Positions 24,587 to 33,174 of a stretch of DNA of 42,167 bases are shown here, piece after piece; the stretch's first letter is position 1, and each line of letters begins with the position of its first letter. The position numbers and the translations under genes were made by a program. The DNA is from CAZSVI01 sp964610205 (GTDB taxonomy: Bacteria; Bacillota; Clostridia; DSM-8532), in NCBI GenBank assembly GCA_964610205.1, contig CAZSVI010000012.1, positions 1-42,167 of the forward strand. The letters run 5' to 3'. The notes under the pieces are model-generated. The model saw only the letters and a program-made list of their open reading frames with translations. It did no database searches and was not told where the DNA came from.

Positions 24587-25033
24587 TCAGTCCATCTCGT
24601 CCAGAAGCTTCATCTGAGCCTGTATAATCCCCGCAACCTTTCCTTTGTAAACAATCAGATCCTTTTTCAACCGTTCGGCTTCAAACTGTATTTTTATTAC
24701 TTCTCTGTTCGATTCCTCGACAATATTTCTGACTCTGTTTTGTGCTTCGGTTATGATATTTTCCGCTCTTTTTTCAGCGTTCGAGATAATTTCACTGCTG
24801 GTTTGCTGGGCAAGAACCAGGCTGTTTCTCAGTGTCTCTTCTATTTTCTCAAAATGGGAAAGCCTGTCTTTAAGTTCCATGATCTGGTCTTTTGTTTTCA
24901 TCAACTCACGGATGTAATCAGAATAATCTTCAATAATCTTCTGAACGACTTCATAAACCTGATCTTCATTCAAGCCACCCATAACGGATTTACGGAATAC
25001 AATATTCGATAAATCGTTTGGTGTAAAATTCAT
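24587..25033 (-). CDS. DivIVA-domain protein
   Basis: A 148-residue, mostly coiled-coil protein. The N-terminal 60 residues fit the DivIVA membrane-binding domain (MNFTPNDLSNIVFRKSVMGG, then LNEDQVYEVVQKIIEDY), followed by a long helix rich in charged residues (about 45-145). DivIVA proteins mark negatively curved membrane and recruit division or polar factors. It is the last gene of a sepF-yggT-divIVA run ending in a terminator, the usual Gram-positive arrangement. The function at the septum or pole is inferred from family and context. Confidence 0.9.
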   Translation of the reverse strand: MNFTPNDLSNIVFRKSVMGGLNEDQVYEVVQKIIEDYSDYIRELMKTKDQIMELKDRLSHFEKIEETLRNSLVLAQQTSSEIISNAEKRAENIITEAQNRVRNIVEESNREVIKIQFEAERLKKDLIVYKGKVAGIIQAQMKLLDEMD

Positions 25034-25057
25034 GTCTCTACCTCCAGGTATAGAACC

Positions 25058-25336
25058 TCATATTTTCGCTATCAGCATCAGAATAATCCTTTGAAGAATT
25101 CCCAGGATAATATATGCCAGTATCGGAGAAAAATCAAACATCATGTTCTTGCCGACAGATGAACGGGCTATCAGATTTCTGATAGGGGCCAATATAGGTT
25201 CGGTTACAGAAAAAACAAACCGTACAATTGCGTATTCCCTTTTGAACGGAATCCATGATAGTATTATACGCAATAGAATCAGTATCTCTACAACTCTGAA
25301 AAATATAATAACCGCAGCGCTAAGTTTTACTGCCAT
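25058..25336 (-). CDS. YggT family membrane protein
   Basis: A 92-residue membrane protein with two hydrophobic regions and the YggT signature RIILSWIPF ... VTEPILAPIRNLI. YggT proteins sit in division clusters between sepF and divIVA in Firmicutes, as here, but their precise role is unknown. It starts 13 bases after the sepF stop with GGAGG upstream and is followed at 24 bases by divIVA, consistent with one transcript. Confidence 0.9.
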   Translation of the reverse strand: MAVKLSAAVIIFFRVVEILILLRIILSWIPFKREYAIVRFVFSVTEPILAPIRNLIARSSVGKNMMFDFSPILAYIILGILQRIILMLIAKI

Positions 25337-25349
25337 CTATAAACCTCCG

Positions 25350-25796
25350 TTATTTCACCCACGGAAACACACCCTTATTTCTAAGATCATCCCTTATGTC
25401 TCCCAGAATATCCACACTGTTTGGTGTTGCCAAAAAGATTCCTGAAGAAATCTTCTGGATATTTCCGTCCAGTGAATATACAGCTCCGCTTAAAAAGTCG
25501 ACAATCCTCTGTGCGATTTGAGTTTCAATTTCTTCAACATTCATAACAATGGACCGGTTTGAACGAAGATGATCACAGATATCCTTCGCATCATTAATGT
25601 TCTGCGGTGATACCACAACCACCTTGGTGTTGGAATTGTTGTTGAGATTCAATACCTTCCCATGATTTTTTTTCCCTTGAACCGGGTGATGATCATTTTT
25701 GCCGACTTCTTCCACTTCATCGTCAAAAAATTCCTCGTCAACTTCCTGCGATTCCCACCCAACAAAATCAAGCATCTTGTTTAAAATGTTTGCCAT
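25350..25796 (-). CDS. sepF: Cell division protein SepF
   Basis: A 148-residue SepF, which binds FtsZ and anchors the Z-ring to the membrane. The N-terminal amphipathic helix MANILNKMLDFVGW is the membrane anchor, followed by an acidic linker (EVDEEFFDDEVEEV) and the conserved core (KVVVVSPQNINDAKDICDHL ... VMNVEEIETQIAQRIVDFLSGAVYSLDG). The start at 25796 is fixed by GGGAGG nine bases upstream and by the anchor helix; open frame continues to 25886 but is not SepF-like. A pair of hairpins lies between it and yggS. Confidence 0.95.
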   Translation of the reverse strand: MANILNKMLDFVGWESQEVDEEFFDDEVEEVGKNDHHPVQGKKNHGKVLNLNNNSNTKVVVVSPQNINDAKDICDHLRSNRSIVMNVEEIETQIAQRIVDFLSGAVYSLDGNIQKISSGIFLATPNSVDILGDIRDDLRNKGVFPWVK

Positions 25797-25900
25797 ATGT
25801 ATCTTCCTCCCACTCATCTTAAGTAAAATATCCGATTTAGCTGCTAATAAGGAGCAATGCATGGCAATTGCATCACACCGCAACAAGGTTCTTATCCGAA

Positions 25901-25963
25901 GGCGGGAGATATGCTCACCGCCTGATTAAGATAATCGGTATCCGCCACCTATAGAGGTGGAGG
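25901..25963. repeat. Two adjacent hairpins between sepF and yggS (possible IS200/IS605-type remnant)
   Basis: The first hairpin is GGCGG-GAG (25901-25908) with CTC-A-CCGCC (25914-25922), loop ATATG. The second is CCACCT-ATAG-AGGTGG (25945-25960), extended by two more pairs. No transposase is present. Short imperfect subterminal hairpins of this kind occur at IS200/IS605 ends, but they could equally be a leader structure for sepF. Confidence 0.4.
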
Positions 25964-26006
25964 ACATCTTGATTCCTCGTTATATTTCCAGGCCCAGCTT
26001 TCCGGA

Positions 26007-26711
26007 TTAATGCCTTTCTCCAAAGATACTGCTGCCTATACGTACAATATTGGCTCCTTCCTCTATTGCCGCTTCAAAGTCTCCGCTCATCCCCATGGAT
26101 AAATGACGCATAACAACATTATCAATATTTTCCCGGGTTGTGTCAACTGAAATGTTTTTTAATTCCCGGAAAATCCAGCGTATTTCTTCGGGGTTATCAA
26201 CAAACGGAGCAATTGTCATCAGCCCCATAACCTTTATATTGGGGAATGCGGCAACCTTTCTGACAAATGGGATCAATTCTCCGGGAGTAATACCTGTTTT
26301 TGTATCTTCCCCGGAAATATTAACCTGTACCAAAGCCTCCATAATCCGGCCACAGGCTTGAGCTCTTTTTTGAATCTCCTCTGCCAGTTCCAATCGATCC
26401 AGTGAATGTATCATGGCAACTTTATCTATCACATACTTTACCTTATTGGTCTGAAGGCGGCCAATAAGATGCCATATACATCTCTCTTTCAATATATCGT
26501 ATTTTTTGATGAGTTCCTGAACCCTATTTTCACCAAAATGATTTACTTTTTTTTGAATTGCAGTTTCAATGGCGTCAGCCGTTACCGTTTTTGATACGGC
26601 AACAAGTAATATATCATCTTCACTGCGGGCGCTTTTGGCAGCCGCGGCTTTAATCCTGAACCTGACATCAGCCAGGTTTTTTTCAATTGTTTCGGCTCCA
26701 GGGTATGACAT
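26007..26711 (-). CDS. yggS: YggS/PROSC family PLP homeostasis protein
   Basis: A 234-residue single-domain alanine-racemase-fold protein that binds pyridoxal phosphate through Lys41 (LLVAVSKTV) and buffers the PLP pool. Other family motifs are HFGENRVQEL, WHLIGRLQTNK, LVQVNISGEDTKTG and LSMGMSGDFEAAIEEGANIVRIG. Its length is normal. The ATG overlaps the stop of the upstream HlyD-like gene (TAATG). In many Gram-positive bacteria yggS precedes sepF in the division cluster, as here. Confidence 0.95.
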   Translation of the reverse strand: MSYPGAETIEKNLADVRFRIKAAAAKSARSEDDILLVAVSKTVTADAIETAIQKKVNHFGENRVQELIKKYDILKERCIWHLIGRLQTNKVKYVIDKVAMIHSLDRLELAEEIQKRAQACGRIMEALVQVNISGEDTKTGITPGELIPFVRKVAAFPNIKVMGLMTIAPFVDNPEEIRWIFRELKNISVDTTRENIDNVVMRHLSMGMSGDFEAAIEEGANIVRIGSSIFGERH

Positions 26712-28030
26712 TATTCAATCACCTGCCCTTCAGAAATATTTTGGGGATTTACAACATAAACATCAAAAACCCGGACAGGATTTGTTTCTTTTGTGTCAGC
26801 AACAGCTTCAATAATCGCAAAAGCATCCTGCCGGGCCAGTACTTTTACCCTTTTTACCGAAGCACGATCAAACCTTACAACAATAATATCCGCTGTACTA
26901 TCATACACGTTAAAGTTGGTCAGGCTTCTTACCGGAACTTTTATACCTTGTATGTTATTGAATATCAATTCCGATTTTGCATAACGCAAATAAATTGTTT
27001 TCTCCACCGATTCATTAAAGGACATTATTACCTTCAATTTGTCTCCTGTCGGCTGAATGGATTCCACATTGCATCCGATGCCGGTATCAATACCTTCCAC
27101 TTTTAAAAGTATGCTGTTCCCAGGCTTGACATATTCCGCATTCTTATGTTCAACAGCGCAGACAAACCAGCTCTTTTCATTGTTTACAAGCCGGGCAAAC
27201 ACCTGGTCTTTTTCAACATTAAATGAATCACCAACGCCAATGGACTGAATCTGATATTCCTTTTGTTTATTATCATCTGCGAACAAATCCTCAAGCGCCA
27301 GATTATTTATGTTCTCCGATTTGAATTTTTCATCGTATGGAATATTATCCCATACGACAAGGCCGGAAAATTCAGCTTGTACATTAATAGCGTCAGAGGT
27401 AAGGCTGTTTTGTAATTTCTCCAGCTCCTCCTTGTTTTTTTGAAGGTAAAGGCGATCATCCTGTTTTTTAAATATTTCCCTGTTTCTCTGGTATAACAAT
27501 TGCTCCAATGTGGATTTTACAGCATCGACAGGTATTATGTTCTTTTCAAGTGCCAGTTCGGTAAGCTTGTTTACTTCATTCTGGACCTTTTCATGAAATG
27601 CGGGGTCTCCATCAAGTATGTTCGGTGACTCATCGGTCGTTTGCCGAATAATATCCCTCTCCATGCTCTCTATACGCTGCAATGTCTGCTGACTGCTTTT
27701 ATCGACAAGCTTTGCAAAGCTGTATTTGTTTGGAACCCGTTCCCCCTGGTTTACCGCCGGGATTATTATTCCCTCCCGGACAGCGTTGATGGGAACTTCA
27801 GAGCGGATAAAAACTCCTTCAGCCGAAATTTTCATTTCCATAATTCCGGAATGCAGAACACTCGTCTCAATGTTTCCGTGAAATACCCATTTCCATAGCG
27901 CAGGCAAATATAAGAGGGAAAAGAGAATAAATATGACCCGTATCAGCTTTCGCTTCCGCTGTTCCTTACGGATGGATTCCCTTCGGGTATTATCTTTAAT
28001 CTGTATTGTTTTTCCTTTTGTATTGTCCAT
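26711..28030 (-). CDS. HlyD-like membrane-fusion/adaptor protein
   Basis: About 439 residues: a basic cytoplasmic N-terminus, one membrane helix (RVIFILFSLLYLPALWKWVF), and a large extracytoplasmic part with a barrel-sandwich start (AEGVFIRSEVPINAVREGII), a coiled coil (about 115-215), and a second lipoyl-like and beta-barrel half. This is the layout of HlyD/RND-type adaptor subunits, yet no exporter is encoded alongside. Similar genes occur upstream of yggS-sepF in clostridia. I favour the ATG at 28030, which has GGAGGAGAGA directly before it; an ATG at 28042 is also possible. Its stop overlaps the yggS start. Confidence 0.75.
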   Translation of the reverse strand: MDNTKGKTIQIKDNTRRESIRKEQRKRKLIRVIFILFSLLYLPALWKWVFHGNIETSVLHSGIMEMKISAEGVFIRSEVPINAVREGIIIPAVNQGERVPNKYSFAKLVDKSSQQTLQRIESMERDIIRQTTDESPNILDGDPAFHEKVQNEVNKLTELALEKNIIPVDAVKSTLEQLLYQRNREIFKKQDDRLYLQKNKEELEKLQNSLTSDAINVQAEFSGLVVWDNIPYDEKFKSENINNLALEDLFADDNKQKEYQIQSIGVGDSFNVEKDQVFARLVNNEKSWFVCAVEHKNAEYVKPGNSILLKVEGIDTGIGCNVESIQPTGDKLKVIMSFNESVEKTIYLRYAKSELIFNNIQGIKVPVRSLTNFNVYDSTADIIVVRFDRASVKRVKVLARQDAFAIIEAVADTKETNPVRVFDVYVVNPQNISEGQVIE

Positions 28031-28093
28031 TCTCTCCTCCATAATGCCTTTTTAAAGAATATATAATGACATAAAGAAGTTTTCTCATATGTT

Positions 28094-29383
28094 TTACAGT
28101 ATCAATAGCTCCCTGTTTATTAATTCCTGAATGGCGCATAGCACACCAAGCTTTACATGCTCATAAACAAGACCGCCTTGAAGGTACGCTATATAGGGAG
28201 GCCGTATTGGCGCATCCGCTGACAGTTCTATGGATGACCCCTGTACAAACGCTCCCGCCGCCATAATAACAGGACAATCATACCCCGGCATATCCCATGG
28301 TTCAGGTGTAACAAAAGCATCAACAGGCGAGCTTTTTTGAATACCTTGACAGAAAGCGATAACCGCCTCAGGGTTACCAAACCGTATGGCCTGTATTATA
28401 TCGCTCCGTTCCCCGTCAAAATCGGGACATGTTTCATAACCCAGTTTTTTTAACAGGGCAGACGCGAATACCGCACCCTTCAAGCTTTCCGCCACCGTAT
28501 GCGGTGCCATGAAAAAGCCCTGGAACAAAGCCCTGTTCTGTCCCAATGTAGCTCCAACTTCCCTGCCTATACCCGGCACGGTCATACGATAAGCGATCTG
28601 TTCAATCAAATCCCTTCGTCCCGCAACATACCCCCCTGAGAGAGCAAGCCCGCCGCCGGGGTTTTTAATTAACGAACCCGCAATAATATCCGCCCCGGCT
28701 TCGGTAGGTTCCTTCATCTCAACAAACTCACCATAACAGTTATCCACCATAACGATAATATTGGATTTTTTTCGTTTCACCACTGAAACTGTCTTTTCAA
28801 TTTCCATTACCGTTACAGGTTCCCTCCAGTCATACCCGCGGGAACGCTGAAGAAATACCATCCTAGTGTCGGTTTTAATGGAATTCGCAACAGCCTCAAG
28901 GTTAATCCCTCCGTTTTCGGCAAGTTCAATCTGTCGATAGGATATATCATAATCCTTCAGTGTTCCTGTTCCACCTTTACCGCGTATCCCAATAATTTCC
29001 TCAAGCGTGTCGTATGGTTTCCCTGTAACCGATAAAAGTTCGTCTCCCGGCCTTAAAATACCATATAAACATAAAGCCAGCGCATGAGTTCCACAGGTTA
29101 TCTGATGCCGTACCAATGCATCCTCCGCTCCAAATACACCGGCATAAACCTGTTCCAAAACCTCCCTGCCCCTGTCGTTATATCCGTATCCGGTAGAACC
29201 GCTGAAATGGGTATCACTTACCCTATATTGCCGCATGGCCTGTATAACCTTGCCGTGATTGAAGGCCGCGATCCGCCCGATTTTCTCAAACACTGCCCCG
29301 CACTGTTTTTCAATTGAAGAGGACAACTCTGTCAATCGGTTGTCCAAACAAAATGCCTTATGGTATATATCGGTTCTTTTCAT
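28094..29383 (-). CDS. PLP-dependent methionine gamma-lyase family protein (YnbB/aluminium-resistance type)
   Basis: A 429-residue fold-type I PLP enzyme of the family annotated as methionine gamma-lyase family or aluminium-resistance protein (Bacillus YnbB). PLP residues are visible: Lys240 in GSLIKNPGGG, Asp214 in VDNCYGEF, and the phosphate-binding CGTHALAL (97-104). An N-terminal motif HFSGSTGYGYNDRGRE is highly characteristic. Substrate and reaction are not established for this subgroup. It lies upstream of the HlyD-like gene in the same direction. Confidence 0.88.
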   Translation of the reverse strand: MKRTDIYHKAFCLDNRLTELSSSIEKQCGAVFEKIGRIAAFNHGKVIQAMRQYRVSDTHFSGSTGYGYNDRGREVLEQVYAGVFGAEDALVRHQITCGTHALALCLYGILRPGDELLSVTGKPYDTLEEIIGIRGKGGTGTLKDYDISYRQIELAENGGINLEAVANSIKTDTRMVFLQRSRGYDWREPVTVMEIEKTVSVVKRKKSNIIVMVDNCYGEFVEMKEPTEAGADIIAGSLIKNPGGGLALSGGYVAGRRDLIEQIAYRMTVPGIGREVGATLGQNRALFQGFFMAPHTVAESLKGAVFASALLKKLGYETCPDFDGERSDIIQAIRFGNPEAVIAFCQGIQKSSPVDAFVTPEPWDMPGYDCPVIMAAGAFVQGSSIELSADAPIRPPYIAYLQGGLVYEHVKLGVLCAIQELINRELLIL

Positions 29384-29441
29384 CCATTGTTAGCCTCTTT
29401 TCTGTTTTACACCGGACAGGTCATTTTTTTGATCAAACCGG

Positions 29442-30284
29442 TTATATATCGGCAGCTTCATCCGGATTTTCCGATACCAACCTTTCGTATCTATTTTGCA
29501 CCTGTTCCTTCGTTATTGTGCTTGTAAAGCTGAAGGGACAGGACAACGCTTTCCTGTACATGCCGGCAGCCTTCCGGGCTTTTCCTTCATCCTCCAGGTA
29601 TTGAGCGTAATCATAATATGCCTCGGGAAAATGCGGGGCCTTCCCCATAAGCTTTTTGAATATTTCCCCGGCTCTATCCATTTCCCCCCTCAGGTGGTGC
29701 AAATGAGCCAGATTGTCTTGTATAATGGCGTTGTCATCATTATATTCATATGCTTCCAGATTGATTTTTAACGCCTTATCCAAATCTCCCTTTTCAATGA
29801 CCATATACCCCAGACTGCCGTATACTGCTGTGGTCTTATACTCAGAAACAACTCCTTCAAGCATGGAAATGGCATCATCAAGCCCGCCTTTTTTCCAGAT
29901 TACTAGTGCGAGATTGGATTTGGCAAGGTTTTTTCCGTCCCGGTCATTACTTTTTTCCACTGCACTTTGAAGCACTTTTTCAGCTTCATCAAGTCGGCCT
30001 GATTTTAACAGCACAAAACCGTAATTAACAATTATATTCGTTCCTGCTTTTTTTGAATTTGCAGATTTACCGAACCATTCTGCCGTCTTTTGAAGGTTTC
30101 CCTTTCGATATTCCAGGTTGCCGATCATCTGGTACAATCCCGTACGGTTAATAAAAATTATCAGCAAAAGATAGGCCAGAATTCCCCCAAAGCCGAAAAA
30201 TATATTCCATACAAAAAGAAGTACAATAATAATGATGGGAACAACTCCGTAAACAAGCAATCCCAGCAGTAATTTTGATCTCAT
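29442..30284 (-). CDS. Membrane-anchored TPR-repeat protein
   Basis: A 280-residue protein with two N-terminal hydrophobic helices (about 4-26 and 30-45), then tetratricopeptide repeats. Repeat-like units are visible around NYGFVLLKSGRLDEAEKVL, ALVIWKKGGLDDAISML, LGYMVIEKGDLDKALKI, LAHLHHLRGEMDRAGEIF and YAQYLEDEGKARKAAGMY. TPRs mediate protein contacts; the partner is unknown. It is separated by 58 bases from the downstream PLP enzyme and may be co-transcribed with it. Confidence 0.85.
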   Translation of the reverse strand: MRSKLLLGLLVYGVVPIIIIVLLFVWNIFFGFGGILAYLLLIIFINRTGLYQMIGNLEYRKGNLQKTAEWFGKSANSKKAGTNIIVNYGFVLLKSGRLDEAEKVLQSAVEKSNDRDGKNLAKSNLALVIWKKGGLDDAISMLEGVVSEYKTTAVYGSLGYMVIEKGDLDKALKINLEAYEYNDDNAIIQDNLAHLHHLRGEMDRAGEIFKKLMGKAPHFPEAYYDYAQYLEDEGKARKAAGMYRKALSCPFSFTSTITKEQVQNRYERLVSENPDEAADI

Positions 30285-30378
30285 TTTTTATCACCCTGTT
30301 TCTGTATACGTTATATTAACATTTTCATAAAAAAAATGCAATGCTTCCCGGAAATATGGTCAATAAAGCTCATTGAAT

Positions 30379-31890
30379 CTATGGCTGTTTATATCCTGAC
30401 TTTTCGGTATCAATACTGTATCCAACATAGAAAACCTCCCCCGCGGAATCGGTAAAAAGCTTGATAAAGCCAATTGTACCCCTGCCGGCTTGAATCAGTC
30501 TTTTTTCATTCCCTCCGGTGGAAAGGTTGCGATACTCCACTTCGTAAACGGAGACACCTTCATCCTCGGACACTCCTATAATTTCGGTCTCAATACTGCA
30601 CCGGTTATTATATCCGTCAATGGGGTACTGAAACCAACGATGTCCTGTGACAAAAGGATAACGGATGAGTTCCAGTTCGTCAAAATCGGAGTCGTTCATA
30701 ACAGGAGCTGATTTATACTGGGAAAGGATATTACTTTCTATTCGATACTGAAGGAAAATTGACATTAATTCAGAAGCTATTTCACCATCTGAAAAGTCAT
30801 CCACCTGTCCTATTACGTTATATACCGGATTGCTGTCCTCCGTATGAATGCTTTCCACTACAGCAGTATGTTCATATCCCGCAAATCCGGCACAGTGCCA
30901 GGTAAACCCTGTTCCGGGCAGCAGCATCCCTATCCGCTCAATCAAAAATCGCCTTCCTGTGTCGTTTCGGACAACTATCCTCTTCATATGCAATTTCTTA
31001 AAAATTTCCTGTATATAAGTCTCAACTTCAGTTGTGAGATTATATGAATTTTTCTCCAATAAACCGACAAAATCCGAAACTACTTCCGTTATCTCCAAAT
31101 GTGGATTATTCTCTATGAAAGCTTTATATCGCTCCAAAAACTCCTTTGAAACACGGTTTGTTTTGTAATCAAACACCGGTGCACTATCATATCCATAAAG
31201 ATAAGAATATAAATATATATCGTATAAGTTAATAATCTCATTGATTCTGACACATTTCGGATATTTTTCAATAAACTCCGAAGCTTGCGTCAAACGGTAT
31301 TCAAGTTCATCCAGTGAAATTTTCAACTGCCCGTTGTACACAGCCGGCTTGCCCGCTTCCTCACTTGCCAGTTCCAAATAACATACGAACCATTCGGATA
31401 GCTTGTCCCTCCATGTCAGGTATATGTCATAATCCAATACCGGAACCATGCTTTCATGTATGGATATAACAACAAATCCGTTGTTATTTATATCCTTTTC
31501 TGCTTGGTCACCAAAATTGCCATTTTGGCTGTTTATATAATATTCCAGCCATGCTTTCTGAACACTCTCAAGTACAAGGAGCATACTTTCCGCAACATCG
31601 GGACGGGCTGCTGCCATATGTTCTTTTATGTATCTAATCAGGTCATTCGGAACAGCATCGGAAAGCACCATCTCTTTCATGATTCTGAGAGATTCTTCCG
31701 TTACTTCATCATATACCGCGGAAGGCTGCATCATCTGAGTGGAAATTCCCGCATATTCACCACTTTCTGTTTTTTCCTGAACTGCCTCCGAAGTGTAACC
31801 GGCCGTATTATTCACAGCACGGGTTTTATCTTTGCCGCATCCGGCCAATACAAACACCGAAATTATAAAATAGATCATTATTCTTTTCAT
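30379..31890 (-). CDS. Lipoprotein of unknown function
   Basis: About 503 residues, starting at 31890 (MKRIMIYFIISVFVLAGCGK) with a clear signal peptide and lipobox VLAGC. TTGGAG lies three bases before this ATG, so the open frame to 31947 is not used. I recognise no family. The mature part has a helical middle region (about 100-310) with many Tyr and Glu residues, and a C-terminal region with beta-type segments (SIETEIIGVSEDEGVSVYEVEY, GTIGFIKLFTDSAGEVFYVGYS). It follows nadA in the same direction by about 58 bases. It should be anchored outside the cytoplasmic membrane. Confidence 0.75.
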   Translation of the reverse strand: MKRIMIYFIISVFVLAGCGKDKTRAVNNTAGYTSEAVQEKTESGEYAGISTQMMQPSAVYDEVTEESLRIMKEMVLSDAVPNDLIRYIKEHMAAARPDVAESMLLVLESVQKAWLEYYINSQNGNFGDQAEKDINNNGFVVISIHESMVPVLDYDIYLTWRDKLSEWFVCYLELASEEAGKPAVYNGQLKISLDELEYRLTQASEFIEKYPKCVRINEIINLYDIYLYSYLYGYDSAPVFDYKTNRVSKEFLERYKAFIENNPHLEITEVVSDFVGLLEKNSYNLTTEVETYIQEIFKKLHMKRIVVRNDTGRRFLIERIGMLLPGTGFTWHCAGFAGYEHTAVVESIHTEDSNPVYNVIGQVDDFSDGEIASELMSIFLQYRIESNILSQYKSAPVMNDSDFDELELIRYPFVTGHRWFQYPIDGYNNRCSIETEIIGVSEDEGVSVYEVEYRNLSTGGNEKRLIQAGRGTIGFIKLFTDSAGEVFYVGYSIDTEKSGYKQP

Positions 31891-31947
31891 ATACTCCAAC
31901 TCCATCAACAGTGCAAAGAAATTATTATTATTCCGAAGCCTGTCCAT

Positions 31948-32850
31948 TTAAACAGCCAACATAGCTTCCAGTACCTTCCGCGCACCTGCCGCAACTCTTT
32001 TTTCAACTGTAATCTGATACCGTATATCACTCAAAGCCCGGTGAATACTCTCAATCGTTGTTTTTTTCATATTGGGGCAAACCATACCCTGGTCCAAAAG
32101 ATAAATTTCCTTTTCCGGACTGTCCTGTTTCAATTTGTGTATAATCCCCATTTCGGTTCCAATGATAAATTCCCCCAACGGATTTTTTCTGGCGTATTCA
32201 ATAATCTGAGCGGTACTTCCAACAAAATCGGCCATTTCGACAACCTCAGACCTACACTCAGGATGCACCAGTAAAAGAGCATCGGGATGAAGACTTCTGG
32301 CTTTTTCAACACTGTCCTTCAATACCCTGTGGTGTGTGATACAGTACCCCTTCCATAAATGTATATTTTTCTCGGGCACTTGCTTTGCGACATAACTTCC
32401 AAGGTTTTGATCCGGAACAAAAAGGATATCTTTGTTTGGAAGGGATTTTACAACATTCAGTGCATTTGATGAAGTACAGCAAATATCGGATTCCGCCTTT
32501 ACCGAAGCCGGTGAGTTTATATAACAAACCACCGCCGCACCCGGATACTTTTGTTTTTCCTCTCTAAGCGCGTCTGCGGTTACCATATCGGCCATCGGGC
32601 ATCCCGCGTCTATCTCGGGCAAAAGAACTGTTTTCTCCGGCGAAAGAACCTTTGCGCTTTCAGCCATAAAATATACACCGCAAAAAACGATAATATCCGC
32701 ATTTACAGAAGCGCAATACTGGCTTAATTTAAAAGAATCCCCTACCTCATCAGCCAGATCCTGGACTTCGTCTACCTGGTAGTTATGAGCTACAATAACC
32801 GCGTTCTTTTCCTTCTTCATTCTTTTTATTTCTTCAAGTATTGCTTTCAT
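31948..32850 (-). CDS. nadA: Quinolinate synthase NadA
   Basis: A 300-residue [4Fe-4S] enzyme that condenses iminoaspartate with dihydroxyacetone phosphate to quinolinate in NAD synthesis. The three cluster cysteines are Cys84 (DAGCPMAD), Cys170 (WKGYCITHHR) and Cys258 (GMVCPNMKKT), matching the spacing of characterised NadA proteins. The start at 32850 (MKAILEEIKR) has GGGGAGG six bases upstream; the open frame extends to 32883. The partners nadB and nadC, usually adjacent, are absent from the window. Confidence 0.95.
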   Translation of the reverse strand: MKAILEEIKRMKKEKNAVIVAHNYQVDEVQDLADEVGDSFKLSQYCASVNADIIVFCGVYFMAESAKVLSPEKTVLLPEIDAGCPMADMVTADALREEKQKYPGAAVVCYINSPASVKAESDICCTSSNALNVVKSLPNKDILFVPDQNLGSYVAKQVPEKNIHLWKGYCITHHRVLKDSVEKARSLHPDALLLVHPECRSEVVEMADFVGSTAQIIEYARKNPLGEFIIGTEMGIIHKLKQDSPEKEIYLLDQGMVCPNMKKTTIESIHRALSDIRYQITVEKRVAAGARKVLEAMLAV

Positions 32851-32914
32851 ATCTGCCTCCCCAATATCATTAAGGATAGTCATACCCTTAATATTTCAAG
32901 CCTGTCACCAGCAT

Positions 32915-33047
32915 ATTATATCATGAATTTCGAAGAAATTGCATGATATAATCGCGCATGTGCATTTTTTGCGAAGTAAAAAATTATGCACGCGCATCAA
33001 TTCCGCCGGAGGCATATGATATCCTCGTTTGCGAGGATATTATATCA
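32915..33047. repeat. Array of hairpins separated by ATGATAT-type spacers
   Basis: Hairpin 1 (32915-32952): a 17-bp stem with one bulge and loop GAA. Hairpin 2 (32953-32995): an interrupted stem ending in CGCG. Then a short GCC-GGA-GGC stem (about 33005-33013). Hairpin 4: ATATCCTCG-TTTG-CGAGGATAT (33019-33040). The stems are joined by GCATGATATAAT, CATATGATAT and ATTATATCA, so each stem is flanked by copies of ATGATAT or its complement. It lies between the divergent nadA and xpt. From memory, similar chains occur in other clostridial intergenic regions. Confidence 0.7.
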
Positions 33048-33063
33048 CAGCTTTACCTGAAAA

Positions 33064-33083
33064 GGGAACCGTCCCCTGCTCCC
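33064..33083. repeat. REP-like GGGAACCGTCCCC half-repeat
   Basis: The minus strand carries AGCAGGGGACGGTTCCC (33064-33080). The same core (GCAGGGRGACGGTTC) recurs at 38560-38574 within the end of the RluD gene, pointing to a dispersed repeat family. Confidence 0.55.
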
Positions 33084-33095
33084 TATAAGTTTTTG

Positions 33096-33124
33096 TTGTT
33101 TCCTGACCGGTATTGTTGTAGAAT
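33096..33124 (+). promoter_or_regulatory. Possible sigma-A promoter of xpt
   Basis: TTGTTT (33096-33101), a 17-base spacer and TAGAAT (33119-33124), 50 bases before the xpt start. Nothing resembling a purine riboswitch fits in the roughly 45 bases of leader that this promoter would give. Confidence 0.45.
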
Positions 33125-33174
33125 AAAGAGTGATTTATTATCCTATGTTTAAAATACAGGAGCGCCTTCTTTTT

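Noticed and set aside
31456..32274. 272-codon open frame antisense to the lipoprotein and nadA
   Set aside because: It crosses the 3' end of nadA and the start of the lipoprotein gene on the opposite strand, has no motif, and is His/Phe/Asn-rich as expected of a shadow.
32850..32895. ATTAAGG..CCTTAAT inverted repeat upstream of nadA as an NAD-repressor operator
   Set aside because: Only seven base pairs with a ten-base loop, and it does not resemble the NiaR operator I know.
32915..33047. CRISPR array
   Set aside because: The repeated units are short, palindromic and unequal, spacers are not uniform, and there are no cas genes.
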